Part shown: piece by piece, positions 1 through 13,200 of the stretch | Layout: each line of letters starts with the position of its first letter | How positions within the stretch are numbered: position 1 is the stretch's first letter | Made by a program: the position numbers and the translations under genes | Notes under the pieces: generated by a model | Told to the model about the DNA's origin: nothing | The model's database searches: none | The model's input: the letters and a program-made list of their open reading frames with translations, nothing else | Assembly: GCA_964017065.1 (NCBI GenBank) | Contig: OZ024788.1 | Location: 4,790,887-4,854,886, forward strand | Direction of reading: 5' to 3' | From: Haliclona indistincta | Taxonomy: Eukaryota; Porifera; Demospongiae; Haplosclerida; Chalinidae | DNA: 64,000 bases

Positions 1-326
1 CTGGTTTTCCCGTATGGTTTTCAAAGACATCTCGCTTCCATCGTCTAACTTTTCTGCACGTTAGTTACAAGCTAGCACAAAGGCACATGCTTTAGGTTTC
101 TGTTTTTGTGTGTTTTGCCTTACATATGTTTGCAAAATATTTTGCATGCTACAGTGTTGTATACGTACACGACTAGATTGCCTTCTTCGCGTATAGACAA
201 GTTATAAGACATGTGATGATGTCATTGTACCAGCCGTTGATTTTCAGCTGTGTGGCGTAAATGGCTAACTAAAACTCTCCAATAATGGTACTCAATAACT
301 CCCCAATACTGACACTCAATATCTAG

Positions 327-559
327 CTGCTGCTGTGCACCAAACTTCTCTCCCAGCCCCTGCTACTAACTCTGAGCCTCTTCCCAAATCTCACTCAGCT
401 TCTTCTTTGCAAAGTACAGACCAACATGAAGGTATAAGTGTCATAACTTTTGACACATTCATTGACTAAAGTTTTTTAAACCGTGCAGAGACTGCAGAGA
501 CATCATCTATGAACAATGACCAAGAACTGAATATTGTAAATGAGTACTATGTGGTGTAA
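327..559 (+). CDS. 3' end of an upstream gene (last two exons)
   Basis: Two likely exons, 327-431 and 489-559, are joined by a short GT-AG intron in phase 1. The first is rich in Ser, Pro, Thr and Gln. The second ends in NEYYVV before a TAA stop at 557-559. Family 1 receptors in this window also finish with a low-complexity linker followed by a short, acidic, tyrosine-containing last exon, so this is probably the tail of another family 1 receptor lying mostly to the left. No domain is visible, and the acceptor at 326 is chosen only because it gives the right phase. Confidence 0.35.
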
Positions 560-1347
560 ACATAACGTGCGTAGTAATAATAAATATTGTATATAGATTG
601 TTTGAAGTTTTTATGACCAAACTAGCTAAGCTGTCGCTCTTACAAGGTGATTTTATATTTTGATGGTTGATTTTGTTGTAACTGTGTTTTCCGGGCTAAG
701 ATGCATAATGATGATGCAGCCTGTCATCGTAGTTCTAATTGTCTTTCTCTATTATATTTTGAAGCGAGTAGTTGTGCGATAGACAAATCCAGACAAAAAT
801 ATCTTAACAATGTTTACACTTCAAGCACTGCGACTTCTGCACACTGCCTTCAATGGTGAATGCATCCACTTGAACCATCTACAGTTGTGCACAAAGAGAT
901 TCAATAGTAGTTTCTTTGTGGTGGATACATAATTATATTCACTGTACAATGTACCACATCTATTAAGGTGTGACTAGGCATTGCTGAAACACATGCAGCG
1001 GCTCTATTTTCTAGTAATTCCTCATGGTTACTCGTAGCTAGCAGTCGTTCAGTGGGTAAGATCATCAGTGCATTTTTATAGTGATACGATCCATTTGCAG
1101 TTATTCTTACTCACACAACTCAGCTTTGAAGTCACTTCACAACATGAGTTTATTTTTCGTAAGGATTAATCATTATTTTTTTTACAAGACAAAAGTTTTA
1201 TCTCTTGGTATACACATAAACTCAGTGTCGTTGGACTATCACTTAATTAGACCAATTAATAAGTCGGAAGCTTTGAAGTCAGGAATTAACGGCCGGACTT
1301 TTTGTCAGTTGGATCCTCACATGTTGTAAAAAGACCTTTTCTTTCAG
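560..1347. other. intergenic, no gene seen
   Basis: AT-rich sequence between the upstream tail and the receptor 2-like remnant. Short open frames here (for example 1081-1329) have no recognisable motif and no matching exon elsewhere in the cluster. I see no convincing repeat. Confidence 0.4.
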
Positions 1348-2086
1348 TTTAGCATGAGATCAACCATTGGAAAGCAACTATTGCATTCTTTCCCGAACAT
1401 AAACATCAGGTTAGTGTACTTGTGTGTAGTATTCAATCTTATTAATGATTTTAATGTGTTTATGTGTAGAAAGTCAATATGGTCTACAAGTCCAGATGTG
1501 AATTACCCTCACCACAACTTTTGCCTCACTAGTATGTTTATTTCTCAGGTAAAAAAAGCTGCTGTTGATACCTAAAGTCTTTCTGGCAAATATGACAAGC
1601 CACCATACTGTGAGATGACACTCATGCAGTCTCTGACAGCACTACTCCTCCTGACCTCACTGTCTCACTGACACTCACTGGAGGAAGACTACTGGAACCA
1701 ATCACACTAGAGAGGAAAGCAGATCATCTTTCACTCTCATCACCTGATAGCAATAATCAAGGCACCACTGGTCATGACCTAAAATCTCTTGAAGAGTCTA
1801 ATGAAGAGCAAATAACAGTGCAAGCCTCATCTACTACTCTATCTGAGCCTCCTGAATTAGAACCATTCCTGAAATTGGTTTACCTACGGACTCTCAGCCA
1901 GCTGACACTTGTGCACAGAGTGCAACGGATCATCAAAAAGGTACATGTAACATTTTTATTGTCAAAAAAGTAACATGTTTTATTGGTTGCCTTTTAGATG
2001 AAGACCGAACAGACACAGATATAAAAAATGCTGAATTCAGGATCGAAGAGCCATTACCAATAACAGCTGAATATTACGACAACTGA
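1348..2086 (+). pseudogene. decayed copy of the 3' end of receptor 2 (last cytoplasmic module and tail)
   Basis: This stretch matches the last module and tail of receptor 2 (about 16120-17391). The piece around 1360-1410 reads EINHWKATIAFFPEHKHQ like the first module exon. The second exon is nearly gone: the sequence jumps from its first codons straight into the end of the following intron, a deletion equivalent to roughly 530 bp. In the third exon a TAA replaces a tyrosine codon (about 1574), and a small deletion after CEMTL shifts the frame. The final exon, ending at 2086, is still recognisable. It directly precedes receptor 1 just as the receptor 2 tail precedes receptor 3, so the whole block was duplicated and this side decayed. 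Confidence 0.8.
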
Positions 2087-2268
2087 AAGGCATCTTGTAT
2101 ATTATTTTTAAAGTCTATAGTTATTTTTATTTCTAAGATATTTTGTATTGCATGTTGCCTCCCGTTCGATGTGAATAATGTTCAGTAAATCTTTTACGAA
2201 ACGAAATTCGCCTTTACGTTTTACGTAACGCTTAGCTGAGCTGCATGGGCGTTGGCTGCTGATCAGCG

Positions 2269-3762
2269 ATGCAACAGTTGTTCTTTATCCTTTTCACTGC
2301 ACTGTGCTTAGTTGCAGGCAGTCATGCAACAGGTAAGCACGTAAGAGTAACTAAAAACATAGGGTCAACATCGTTTATTCCCTTGTAGTTCTCAGACTTA
2401 CTCCTAGAAATCTTTCCGTCTGCCCTAACAGAGCAGGCATGCTACCACGAATTACATTCAGTTGTACTACCGATACTGGAGTGATTTTGTGGACACTAGG
2501 CAACCAGACATCACTATTCACTAGCAACACCTCTATGGTGAATGACACTGGATCGCTAGGAGACTTCACAACTCGACTAGACAGTGTTGAAGGATTGAAC
2601 TACACTTCCACAGCTGTTGCAAACGTCTCGTCTCTACCTAGTATCATCAGTACCATCACTATAATGTGTGATGATGGTGTAGATGCAATGGGAGCAGAAA
2701 GTACTGTGCTGATAGTGAAAGGTATGGCATAGTAGAATCACTATAAAAATTAATATAATAATTATATTCATTAGGACCACCTCCTGCTCCTAATGTGACC
2801 TCTATCACTCAGAGCAGCAGCTCATCACTACTGATTAGCTGGAGTATGAGTGACTGTGCAGTGCAGTATGTGGTCACTATCATCAACTCCTCTGATGGCA
2901 GTGTCTACCTCAACATCACCACTAGTGACACCAACACTACAGTGACACTTCCTACTGGTGTAGAGTACTGTGTTACAGTACTTGGAGTGGACGGTATCAA
3001 TAGAACAGGACAATCCAGTAAATCAAAATGTTACAGTGAGTGCAATTTTTGAGCGGTGAATTTTTCTACATTAATGTCACCGTCTCTAGTACACGTAGCT
3101 CCTGCAACTACAAGTGCCTCAAGAACTTCAAGTCTGCATCAGCAACCTTCTTTGATACCTCCTCGACCAAGTAATTAAAGCTTTCTAATACTAGAAGTGT
3201 CTTAACTGATCTGATTTGTGTGTAGTGTCTTCCACAGTAGCAGCTAGCACCTTCTCCAGTCCTCTCACTAGTCCTACAGCAGGCTCACCAGATGTTGGAG
3301 GTGTCAGTGCCATGGCTGTAGCAGTACTGCTGTTACTGATAGTACTACTGGCAGTGATAGTGTCAGTAGTTGTGATCGTGATACTACTGGTTGTCAAAAA
3401 GAAAGGTTTGCACTGTTCAAATTAGATCTCACAAGTCACAATGCTTTCATTTTACTGTATGCAGGACGTACATGTAGCAGAACAGAAAAATTTGAGATTG
3501 CAGAGTATAAAGAGAGTCCAAAGTTACAAAATTCAATAAGTAATAGAAATAGTCATAATGACCAAAATTAATTTGTTGTATTATAGAACTCATGGCATCA
3601 TCTTCAGCTTCACCTGTGGACTGCATGTGTCAAGTATTCTATCACAATACAAGCTCAAATTGTTGGACAATTGTGTTCAGCTACTTTCTTTCCAAAGGAT
3701 ATCATCAAGCGCGAAGAACAAGAGAAGAGACTAAAGAACAAAGAGAAGAGGGGTTAGGCTAG
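2269..3762 (+). CDS. receptor 1: Ig-FN3-TM receptor with a truncated cytoplasmic tail
   Basis: Exons 2269-2332, 2389-2721, 2775-3035, 3090-3170, 3226-3405, 3465-3539, 3587-3762; about 389 aa, all junctions in phase 1. Signal peptide (residues 1-21, core LFFILFTALCLVAG). Ig-like domain (22-132) with Cys in FSC and IMC and Trp in ILW, but without the usual YxC. FN3 domain (133-219) with ISW and a YCVTV tyrosine corner. Ser/Thr/Pro stalk, then a strong membrane helix in the exon at 3226-3405. The last exon starts the first cytoplasmic module (CMCQVFYH), but one extra base near 3685 relative to receptor 3 shifts the frame, which runs into the minisatellite and stops at 3760-3762. Receptor 3 is the close full-length paralogue. 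It may be a short-tailed receptor or an early pseudogene. Confidence 0.72.
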
Positions 3763-5064
3763 AGAGAAAAAGCACGAGCGACTTGATGTCAGAGAGATTG
3801 AAGAACAGAGAGAGGTTAGGCCAGAGAGAAGGAGCATGAGCGATGTGATGCACTGACGTGACTGTGACTGAAGAACGTTAGGCTACAGCACTGAATGAGA
3901 GCTAGAGAAGGAGCATGAGCGACGTGGTGAAGAGACCAAAGAACAGAGAGAGGACAGGCTGCAGCAAATGAGAGAGATGCAGCATGAGCGACGTGGTGCA
4001 GAGACTGAAGAACAGAGAGAGGACAGGCTGCAGCAAATCAGCCTCAGTTCACTCGACTGCGGCACAACAGTGCATCACGCCTTCCCAAATGCACCTCCTC
4101 GGCTAAATGCCTACTTATCTGTTATGGCTACCAACACTACTCTCTCAGGCTCGCCCCACAAATGTCCTGCATTTCACTAGTTTAGACAATCCACCACGGT
4201 GCTATCAACGATTAATTGGGGCGAGCCTGAGCGAGCCCCATACTGGTCGAAAACGTCCCCCGCGCTATCTATCTATCTATCTATCTATGTATGCGTACGT
4301 CATTCCGTAAATGCCCCCGCGTTGTAATTCACCGGATGGTTTCAATTTTACTCAACTGAGACTGAGCAAGCGCAAAGATCGAGAAGGAGCATGACGATCG
4401 ACGTGATGCAGAGACTGAAGAACAGAGATAGGTTAGGCTAGAGAGAAGAAGCACGAGCGACGTGATGTCAGAGAGACTGAAGAACAGAGAGAGGTTAGGC
4501 CAGAGAGAAGGAGCATGAGCGACGTCATGCAGAGACTGAAGAATTACAGAGAGCGGTTAGGCTACAGCCATGTTACAGCAAATGAGAGAGAAGGAGCTGA
4601 GCGACGTGGTGGAGAGACCAAAGAACAGAGAGAGGACAGGCTGCAGCAAATGAGAGAGATGCACTCCAGCATGAACGACGTGGTGCAGAGACTGAAGAAC
4701 AGAGAGAGGACAGGCTGCAACAAATGAGAGAGATGCAGCATGAACGACGTGGTGCAGAGACTGAGGAACAGAGAGAGGGCAGGCTGCAGCAAATGAGAGA
4801 GATGCAGCATGAACGACGTGGTGCAGAGACTGAGGAACAGAGAGAGGACAGGCTGCAGCAAATGAGAGAGATGCAGCATGAACGACGTGGTGCAGAGACT
4901 GAAGAACAGAGAGAGGACAGGCTGCAGCAAATGAGCCTTCACTCGACTGCGGCACAATCAGTGCATCACGCCTTCCCAAGTGCACCTCCTCGGCTAAATG
5001 CCTACTTATGGCTACCGACACTACTCTCTCAGGCTCGCCCCACAAATGTCCTGCATTTCACTAG
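3715..5064 (+). repeat. degenerate-to-regular minisatellite plus duplicated flank, probably a transposon fragment
   Basis: A charged repeat starts abruptly inside the first module exon of receptor 1. Early copies (3715-4035, 4375-4640) are irregular. From 4724 there are three clean 69-bp units (4724-4792, 4793-4861, 4862-4930), preceded by a 75-bp variant. Each unit encodes 23 residues such as REMQHERRGAETEEQ and could form a coiled coil. A 130-145 bp segment encoding HHAFPSAPPRLNAYL follows the array twice (4036-4180 and 4931-5064). Similar Arg/Glu/Gln repeats are known to me from invertebrate Helitron/PIF1-type proteins, but no helicase or Rep domain is present, so that origin is only a guess. 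Confidence 0.6.
4265..4293. repeat. (CTAT)n microsatellite
   Basis: Six near-perfect CTAT units follow a GC-rich hairpin-like sequence at 4213-4240. A 28-bp stretch there recurs on the opposite strand at 23731-23758, also beside GATA-type repeats, so both belong to one repeat family. Confidence 0.7.
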
Positions 5065-5140
5065 TAATATTAATTTTTACAATAAATAATTATAGTTAGT
5101 CTATTAACCGATAGGCTAGGAGGTGTGTCAATTCCGTAAG

Positions 5141-8100
5141 ATGGCTCTGAACACTTTCGTGCGATGTACACGTCTCGCTTTTGCTTTTATTTTATTATAC
5201 TTGGTCGTGACTGGCAGTCATGGAGTGGGTAAGACATGCTAGCAAATGTTGACACGTTCTGTTTTTTAATTGTATTAAAATTTATCTTGTAGTTATTCTC
5301 ACTCCTCGCACACTCGTTGTGTGCCCTCAGCATGATATTCACATGGCTACATTCACTTGTATGACGACCGGTACCGGGGCGCTACTGTGGATACAAGACA
5401 GCCAACAGCATTTCTACACAAGCACGTCTATGGTGGGAGACACTGGATCTCTAGGGCACTTCACAACTCGACTGGATAGTGCTGAAGGATTGAACTTGAC
5501 TTCAACAGCAACCACAGACGTTTTCTCTCTGCCTAGTAACATCAGTGATATTACAATACTGTGTGATGATAATGGAGATGCAATTGGTGGAGAAAGTGCT
5601 GAACTTACGATATCAGGTAAATCTGTAACAGCCATTAAAAACAACTTAATGACATTCATTATCATTGATTCTTGGTATTCTACTCTGACAATCACAACAC
5701 TACTCTTGAAATATAGGGCCTCCTTTACCCCCCATTATGACCGCTATCACACGAAGCAGTACCAACAGCTCATCACTACTGATTAGCTGGAGTATGAGTG
5801 ACTGTGCAGTGCAGTATGTGGTCACTATCATCAACTCCTCTGATGGCAGTGTCTACCTCAACATCACCACTAGTGACACCAACACTACAGTGACACTTCC
5901 TACTGGTGTAGAGTACTGTGTTACAGTACTTGGAGTGGACAGTATCAATAGAACAGGACCACCCAGTCAACAACAATGCTATTGTAAGTGTGTACATGTA
6001 CATGAAGTGTTCTTGTGTCTATACTATCTCCACTCTAGCAATTGTTCCCACAAGTACAGTGTATCCGAAATCTACAGCTACATTAGGTAATGAGCTATTA
6101 AAGATTAGCTAAATTAGGATTCCATAGCTGGTTTCTACAAACAGAACAATTCATAAAATAAACCCATGAAATTAATTTTATTATTCATACAATTTTGCTT
6201 TGTGCTAAAGTTAATGGCAAAAATTATATGACCCATCGCTGAATCCCATGATTTTTTAAGAGAAAGTTTCACGCCGCGAAAAAAATGGCCCTACGGTATA
6301 ACTCTCTTGCCTATGTGTTATTTGAATCTTGAAATAATAAAGCCCCAAAATTAATGTTTAAATTATGAATGAACTGCCATGCAGATTATCAATAATAAAT
6401 AATTTTATGTTGCTGCACGTTTTTTATTAACATTAATTTTTGTGGGCATGCCCACTCAACCGCGGTCCACTCCTTTCAAGATCTGCTTTTCAATTTACTC
6501 AGTCGGTGCTACATTTTGTATTGTACCTCGACTGTACCAGCTGGTAAGCTGCCATCAGAAGCGCGATGTGTTTGAATAAAATCGGTCTTTTGTTGTTATT
6601 GACAATAATTTGTCTTGCTTTCGGACAATATTTAATAAAATAGGTGAGATACGATGACGCCGTATTAATATAATTATAAAATCTCTTTCATTATTATGTG
6701 CATTCATATATACTTGTAGTGAGGCTGGATCCAAGCCCATCAAAAAGTCAAGTTGATGTGCTGGTTTGTCTTGGCAGTATGCCAGTGTTCGTTTGTAACA
6801 CTACTGAAGGTAGCTTGCTTTGGGGAACAAATTCTACAGTTGCCAGTTGTGTATATGATGAAGACTTAATGCAGGAGTCACCAAAAGTCTTGGGAGACTT
6901 TATATTGCACCGTGATGGGGTATTTGTCAGCAATGCCACAACTTTCGCCACGGCTGTGAACTCAACTGCTATGCTTGCTGTTCCTGTTCAACTCTCCCAT
7001 AATGATGTTACACTGAAGTGCTCTGAAAATACTGACCTCAATCAGTTTAGTGAAATCATTCTGAATGTGGGTAAGTCCAAGCCAGTATAATTTATTATAA
7101 TTCTACTTCATTTTTGTGGTCGGTTCTGCATACACAGTTTAACCATCTTAATTTATTTAATTGTTTCTCAGAAGTCTACAAAATACATTCATACATGATA
7201 TTAATATGTGTTATAACAAAATTCATTAATTTCTGATAGGACCCCCTCCTGCTCCTATTGTGACCTCTATCACACAAAGCAGTACCAGCAGCTCATCAGT
7301 ACTGATTAGCTGGAGTATGAGTGACTGTGCAGTGCAGTATGTGGTCACTATCATCAACTCCTCTGATGGCAGTGTCTACCTCAACATCACCACTAGTGAC
7401 ACCAACACTACAGTGACACTTCCTACTGGTGTGGAGTACTGTGTTACAGTACTTGGAGTGGACAGTATCAATAGAACAGGACCACCTAGTCAACAACAAT
7501 GTTATCGTTAGTGGAAGTATTATTGTATTGTTTTATACTGTGCCTCCTCTCTAGCGGTTGCTCCCACTAGCTTTGGAGTGTCTTCATCGTATCAACCATT
7601 ATCAAGTAAGCTATCCATTGCTATTGCTTCGAGTGAAAGGGTATTTGACATACACTATGATATGCTGTATAATAATTAATGAAGGTCACCTTTAGCAAAG
7701 AAGGCATGGACTGTAGTACTAATTCTGCAAATAGGCAACAAAAACGTACTATATATGTCGCTCCTAAAAATGGATTCTGCATTTGAGCACTAGAGCTATT
7801 TATATTGTTATTTAAAGCGAACTCGTAAATATTTTGTGAAAATCACAAAATTTGCCATCAGATTTTGTGAAAATTATTCGATCTACCATTACTGTATTTG
7901 AAAGAGCAGTATGTCTGTCATTAGGGGCCATGATAAATATTAATTATTTTACTAAAATAATAATTGATAAGTGCTTTTATTGTTTCTTTAGTCTCTACCA
8001 CCACTAGTCCTTTAGTCTCACCAGTAGTGGGAGGAGTCAATGCAGTAGTTATAGCAGTATCTATTGTGATGGTGGTGATGGTGGTGGTGATAATTGCAGC

Positions 8101-10266
8101 TGTAGTGGGAACTGTGTGTCTGTATATCTATTTGAAAGGTCTGTGAATGAATGTGTATTATCACTCACTGTTTAACATATTTTTTCAACAGGACTTAAGA
8201 AGCATAACAATTGTAAGTCTGTTAATATAATTATAAGTCTGCTGTTACAGATATCAGAATGTATTGCTCACATACACATTAGATTGTGTTAACCCTTTAA
8301 CCCCTAATGACGCCATTTGGCGTCATACATACTTCAGACAGCATAACTTTATGAAAAAGTGCTAAAATATCCCAAAATTAAGCCAAATTGAAGAATACAA
8401 ATAACCGCAAAATATTGACCGGTTTTCGGCGCGCCCCCTGCGCTAAACGTATTGGCTTCGGCATTTCTATGGCTTCAGTGCAAATTTCACAACATTTTAG
8501 GAAAAACAAAATGGCTGCCAAGAAAATTTGGAGATTTTAGGGCTTCGGGTGCTCGGAAAACACATTTTTGCGCATTCTCTATGATCTGGGCTACATTTTA
8601 CACTGACCAAAACCACTGCTATTTACATGTACTTTTCAGTAGCCAGCCCCGAAATACTAACTTTGAGCAAAATTTGACGAGGTCGCTGCACTTTATCGGC
8701 TTCACTTTCGAAGTGGGAGGGGCATATCGACCGACTTGAGTGTGGGCAATTGCGGCTACTCACTGGCGTAAAAGGACGCAAATTTGAGACCAGTAGCACA
8801 AAAGACACCCGAGATATTCACGGTAGAAGTGGTCAGCATTTACGAGGTTAAAATTTCAGCAAGATAATTTAGTAATTAAAGGGTTAACATGTATAATTAT
8901 GTTGTGTTTATATTAGACTGATTATAATTGCTGTTTTTATTCAGCTGTAGAATCTGGGGATAAATATGAATTGATATTACTCTCCTCAAAAGATCATTCT
9001 GGTGAAAGTAAGCTTGTCTGGTACAAAAAATTGTCACACTATTGTCTTTGTAGACAAAGTTAACGAAACACAATTTAAAGCTGAGTTGCTTAGACAGAAG
9101 ACTGTGTATGAATCTGATAATGTAGCAAAAGCAAACAGTGAGTCTGAAAAGTTTATAACTATTTGAAAAGTCCATTTAACTTTTTGATTCAGCTCCACCT
9201 ACCTGTATGTGTCAAGTGTTCTATTACAGAATGGAACCCAATCATTGGAGAATTGTGTTTACTTTCTTTCCAATAAAACTCGTAGACGTGAGTCTTTATA
9301 TTGTTAAAATGATTTGTTTTATCAAATGAGCAGATGGTGAACAAACTCTATCACGATGCTGATGAACGTGGTCCTTCTATTGAAAATTTGGTAATTCACG
9401 ATAAAAGGGTTAAACTTAAGTATCCTACTGAAGTGATGGGGTGGAAAATCAGTGCGACAAATGACAAATCAAGTGTAAGTGTTTGATTAATTATGTTATA
9501 ATAAAAAATGATTAGCTACTTTATTTACAGGTAGAAAGAGCTAGCATTGAGAAGTATTCTGGTGATAAGAATAAGCCACCAAACATTGAGCTAGTTATTG
9601 TAGCTCAAGGCAAGACAAAATGTTGTGGAGACCTCAGCATTGCTTTCACTCTGATGGGAACAATGCCATCATATCCTATCACAATTTACCAAACGTATGA
9701 GCCTCAACTAACTGAGCGACCTGAACCTCAAAGACAACTACCAACTGAACAAAGGTCAAATAGACAATCTTCTACAGAATTACAACCAGCTAGTGATGAT
9801 GGTTAGTCATATCATGTATTAGCACATGTCTAATAATTATAGATTTTTCTCTGTGATATTCATGCAGTCATTGCTAGTACAAAACCTTCAGTGAATAATC
9901 CAATGCCTGGTGTTATGCGTAATGAACTAGAAACAGGTGAGTAGACCAGATTGCTCAATGTACATAGAGTGTGTACTATAATAATTATTATGCATAGAAC
10001 AGCTTGTCAATTACTAGCATTCAAAATGTGCATTCATAACTTGGTGTCTGTACATGTATATTATATACGGACACTGTTCAATACAATGTACCTCAATTAT
10101 TGCACTACGGATATTGCAAAATTCAAAGATTTACTTCATTTCCGCATCAAGTTGCAGCAACATGCACGTTACTTTCTAATACATAACATTCATGTAAACA
10201 TGTCATTGATTTGTCTAATTTTTATGCCGAGGTGGGCGGAGCCATGTAGGCATACAGTAGTCTGTT

Positions 10267-10297
<31 letters not shown>

Positions 10298-13200
10298 TCG
10301 CAATGCGTATCTCAGCAACTGCTAGCTACTAAGCGCTGAAATTAGCAACACAGGTAGATCTCAGTAGTTTATGAAAAACAAATTTGGCAGAATTGCGATT
10401 AATGGCTTTGTTTTCGAGTTATGGCGTGATTTGCTCGCCTGGACTGCCGTTGCTCGCGTTCGGGCTTCCTTCAGAGACAGTACTGTCCACAGCTGGCTAC
10501 ATCGCGCTTGATCTATGACAGTGCAGCTCATACGACTCCATAAGCAGCAATGAAACTAGCGAGCGAAAGCGTCTTCAGACTCATCTTGCTCGTCGAGTGA
10601 GCCTGAGTGAGCAAGCGTTGATACAGTTTATGCAGGTCAGTCTTCAGTAAACAGCTTGTATTTTTATTACAACAGCTTGTACCATAGTAGCCTCTAAGAT
10701 CAAAGGCATATATTTCCTGCAATGGGGATTTTCCCTGTATATTCACCGGGTGTGTATACAGGAAAAATCCCCAGTGGTAAAGCCACTAATAGAGTCAGAT
10801 GACTCACTCCAAATAGTAAACAGTATTGACTGCGGGAGAAGCTTCGGTTGGGAGTGGTTCACCCATACCAAAGGTAAGGCAGGCCTAGGTATGCTCGCTT
10901 CTTATACACAGCGTTCTTACTGATGCTAATGGGACTTCATAAACGATTGACCTCAGTAATGGTTGCTATGATACAAGTCACCTATTCCATGCCCACCTGA
11001 TATGTATACCATTTACTCTTGGTATTGTGCTAATGAACCCTCAGGCTACGCCCTCGGGTTTATTAACACAATACCTCGTGTATATGGTATACTTACCTGG
11101 TAGGCTACTTGTACAATGCATTTTAGCTACATGTACTCTATGCTGCTTCAATCCATTGTTCTGCTGCTTGCATGCTTCCATGGTTATGCTCCTTGCATGC
11201 TTCAGTTCTGCTGTTTGCATGCTTCCATGGTTCTGCTGCTTGCATGCTCAAGTTCCATCATCCATGATACTGTTTTGATGCTTCCATGGATCTACTGCAT
11301 GCATACGTGCTGTCATATCAGTGCATCTGCTAATTGCATGCTAGCATACATGCTACTGCACCGAGGCATCTGCACCTTCGGTGCTTTATGTGAGAAGGCG
11401 ATTTGTGGGAGGGACTGTTTTTTAGTCTGCTTTGGTTGCAAAATATAATTTTGTAGGTAAGAAGCCTAAATTTAGCTTTCTCAAACCTGCTAAACAGTCA
11501 CTTTTCACTGAAAATAAGGTTTTTGCCTTATAAATAACTATATCTAAGCAACTATACTAAAAGAGGACTGTATAAGCATCCGTCTAGAAGAGCCTTCCCA
11601 CATCTCAAATAGCCTGAAATTGGTGGAATATGATATAGGACTCCGATTCAATGCCGCATTGTATTACATAGCAGGAGCACATGAACAGAAGGAGCGTGCA
11701 ACTGTAAACCGCGCATTAGTGCCAACAGTGTATAATTAGATTCACAGATGTGTGCTCAGAACTTCCATATTTGGAAGTTTTTGTGCTTCGTTAAATATGC
11801 GTGACGTACGTTCTGTGCACGTGATACATAATAGATCTAAGTGCGGCAAGAGAGGATGGCGCGAACCCCTCGACGTCTTAGTCAGGCCAGCTCCAAGAGA
11901 AAGCTGATCATGCTGTCTCCCCGGCGGATTCGTTTACAACAAGTGAAGAACTCGCCAGGAGCACTCTTGCGCGTTGTTTCCAAGACTACTTTCTTCGCCA
12001 CTCCTATGGTCGCCATTGTAACAACGTGCGCGAACATGCCGTGAAGTAATACCCGTTAAATAGATATGACGTACGTTCATACTTAGGTCAAGCGGAAGTA
12101 CGTCATTAATTATTAAAGTGTTGGCACTGTAAGTTGCACGCTCCTTCTGTTCATGTGCTCCTGTACATAGTTACATACATGATTTAAATTGCATTTGTGT
12201 ATCTATAAAAATAATATGTATCATCATCAGAGACAATGCAGTGTGTCTGTCAAGTGTTTTATCTCAAAGACACGACAAAATGGTGGAAAGTGAAATTTGC
12301 CTTTTGTTCTCGGCCATATCTAGATGTGAGTTATTTCAATGAAAATGACTTTAGTCTAATTATAATTAATTTTATACAGGACATGAAAGCTTTCTACCAT
12401 GACGCAATCATCGGTGAATGTATTGATGTTGAGTTTACAAATACATCCGTACCAATCTATACACTCTCAAATGATACGACAAAGAATGGTTGGAATATGA
12501 CAAGCTATTTTCAATTAAAGGTGGAGGGCTTTATAACTTTATACAATAACCATAACTTTTTCATAAGTGCTGAAATAATTATTCTGAAATTAAGCTAAAT
12601 TGAAGAATACAAATAACCGTTTAAAAATCCAGTGGTTTTCGGCATGTGTCTCCCATGAAATGTGTATTGGCGTCTGTCATTTCTATGGCCACCGAGAAAA
12701 TAGGACATTTAATGCTTTAGGATGCTTGGTAAACACATTTTTGCACATTCTCCATGATTAATTTTGGGGTACATTTTGCACTCACCCAAACCACTGCTAT
12801 TTGTATGTACTTTTCAGTAGCCAGCCCCAAAGTACTAACTTTGAGCAAAATTTGACGAGGTCGCTGCACATTGTCGGCTTCACTTCCAAAGTGGGAGGAG
12901 CATCTTGACTGACTTGAGTGTGGGCAATTGCAGCTACTCACTGGGGAAAAAGGACGCAAATTTGAGACCAGTAGTACAAAAGACACACGAGATATTCGCG
13001 AGAGAATTGGTCAGCATTTACGTGGTTAAAATTTTAGCAAGATAATTTAATATTGGGTTAATGATAATTTTAGGCTCCTGATAGTACTTCGTTTGCTTTC
13101 TGTATGTATTATGCATGTTTTTCTGTCTAACTGACTATACAAATTACTCATGAAACTTTTAGTGAATGAAATAATTTTTTTTTTCTCATTTTACAGGTGA

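Noticed and set aside
2828..3013. Recurring minus-strand frames opposite each FN3 exon
   Set aside because: They are conserved only because the FN3 coding sequence is near-identical; no independent start or splice pattern.
4557..5045. Minus-strand open frame of 162 codons with Leu/Ser/His repeats
   Set aside because: It is the antisense shadow of the 69-bp minisatellite and has no start context or homologue of its own.
8452..8739. Plus-strand frame of 95 codons
   Set aside because: It lies inside the MITE 8289-8887, and the sister copy at 12558 does not keep the frame.
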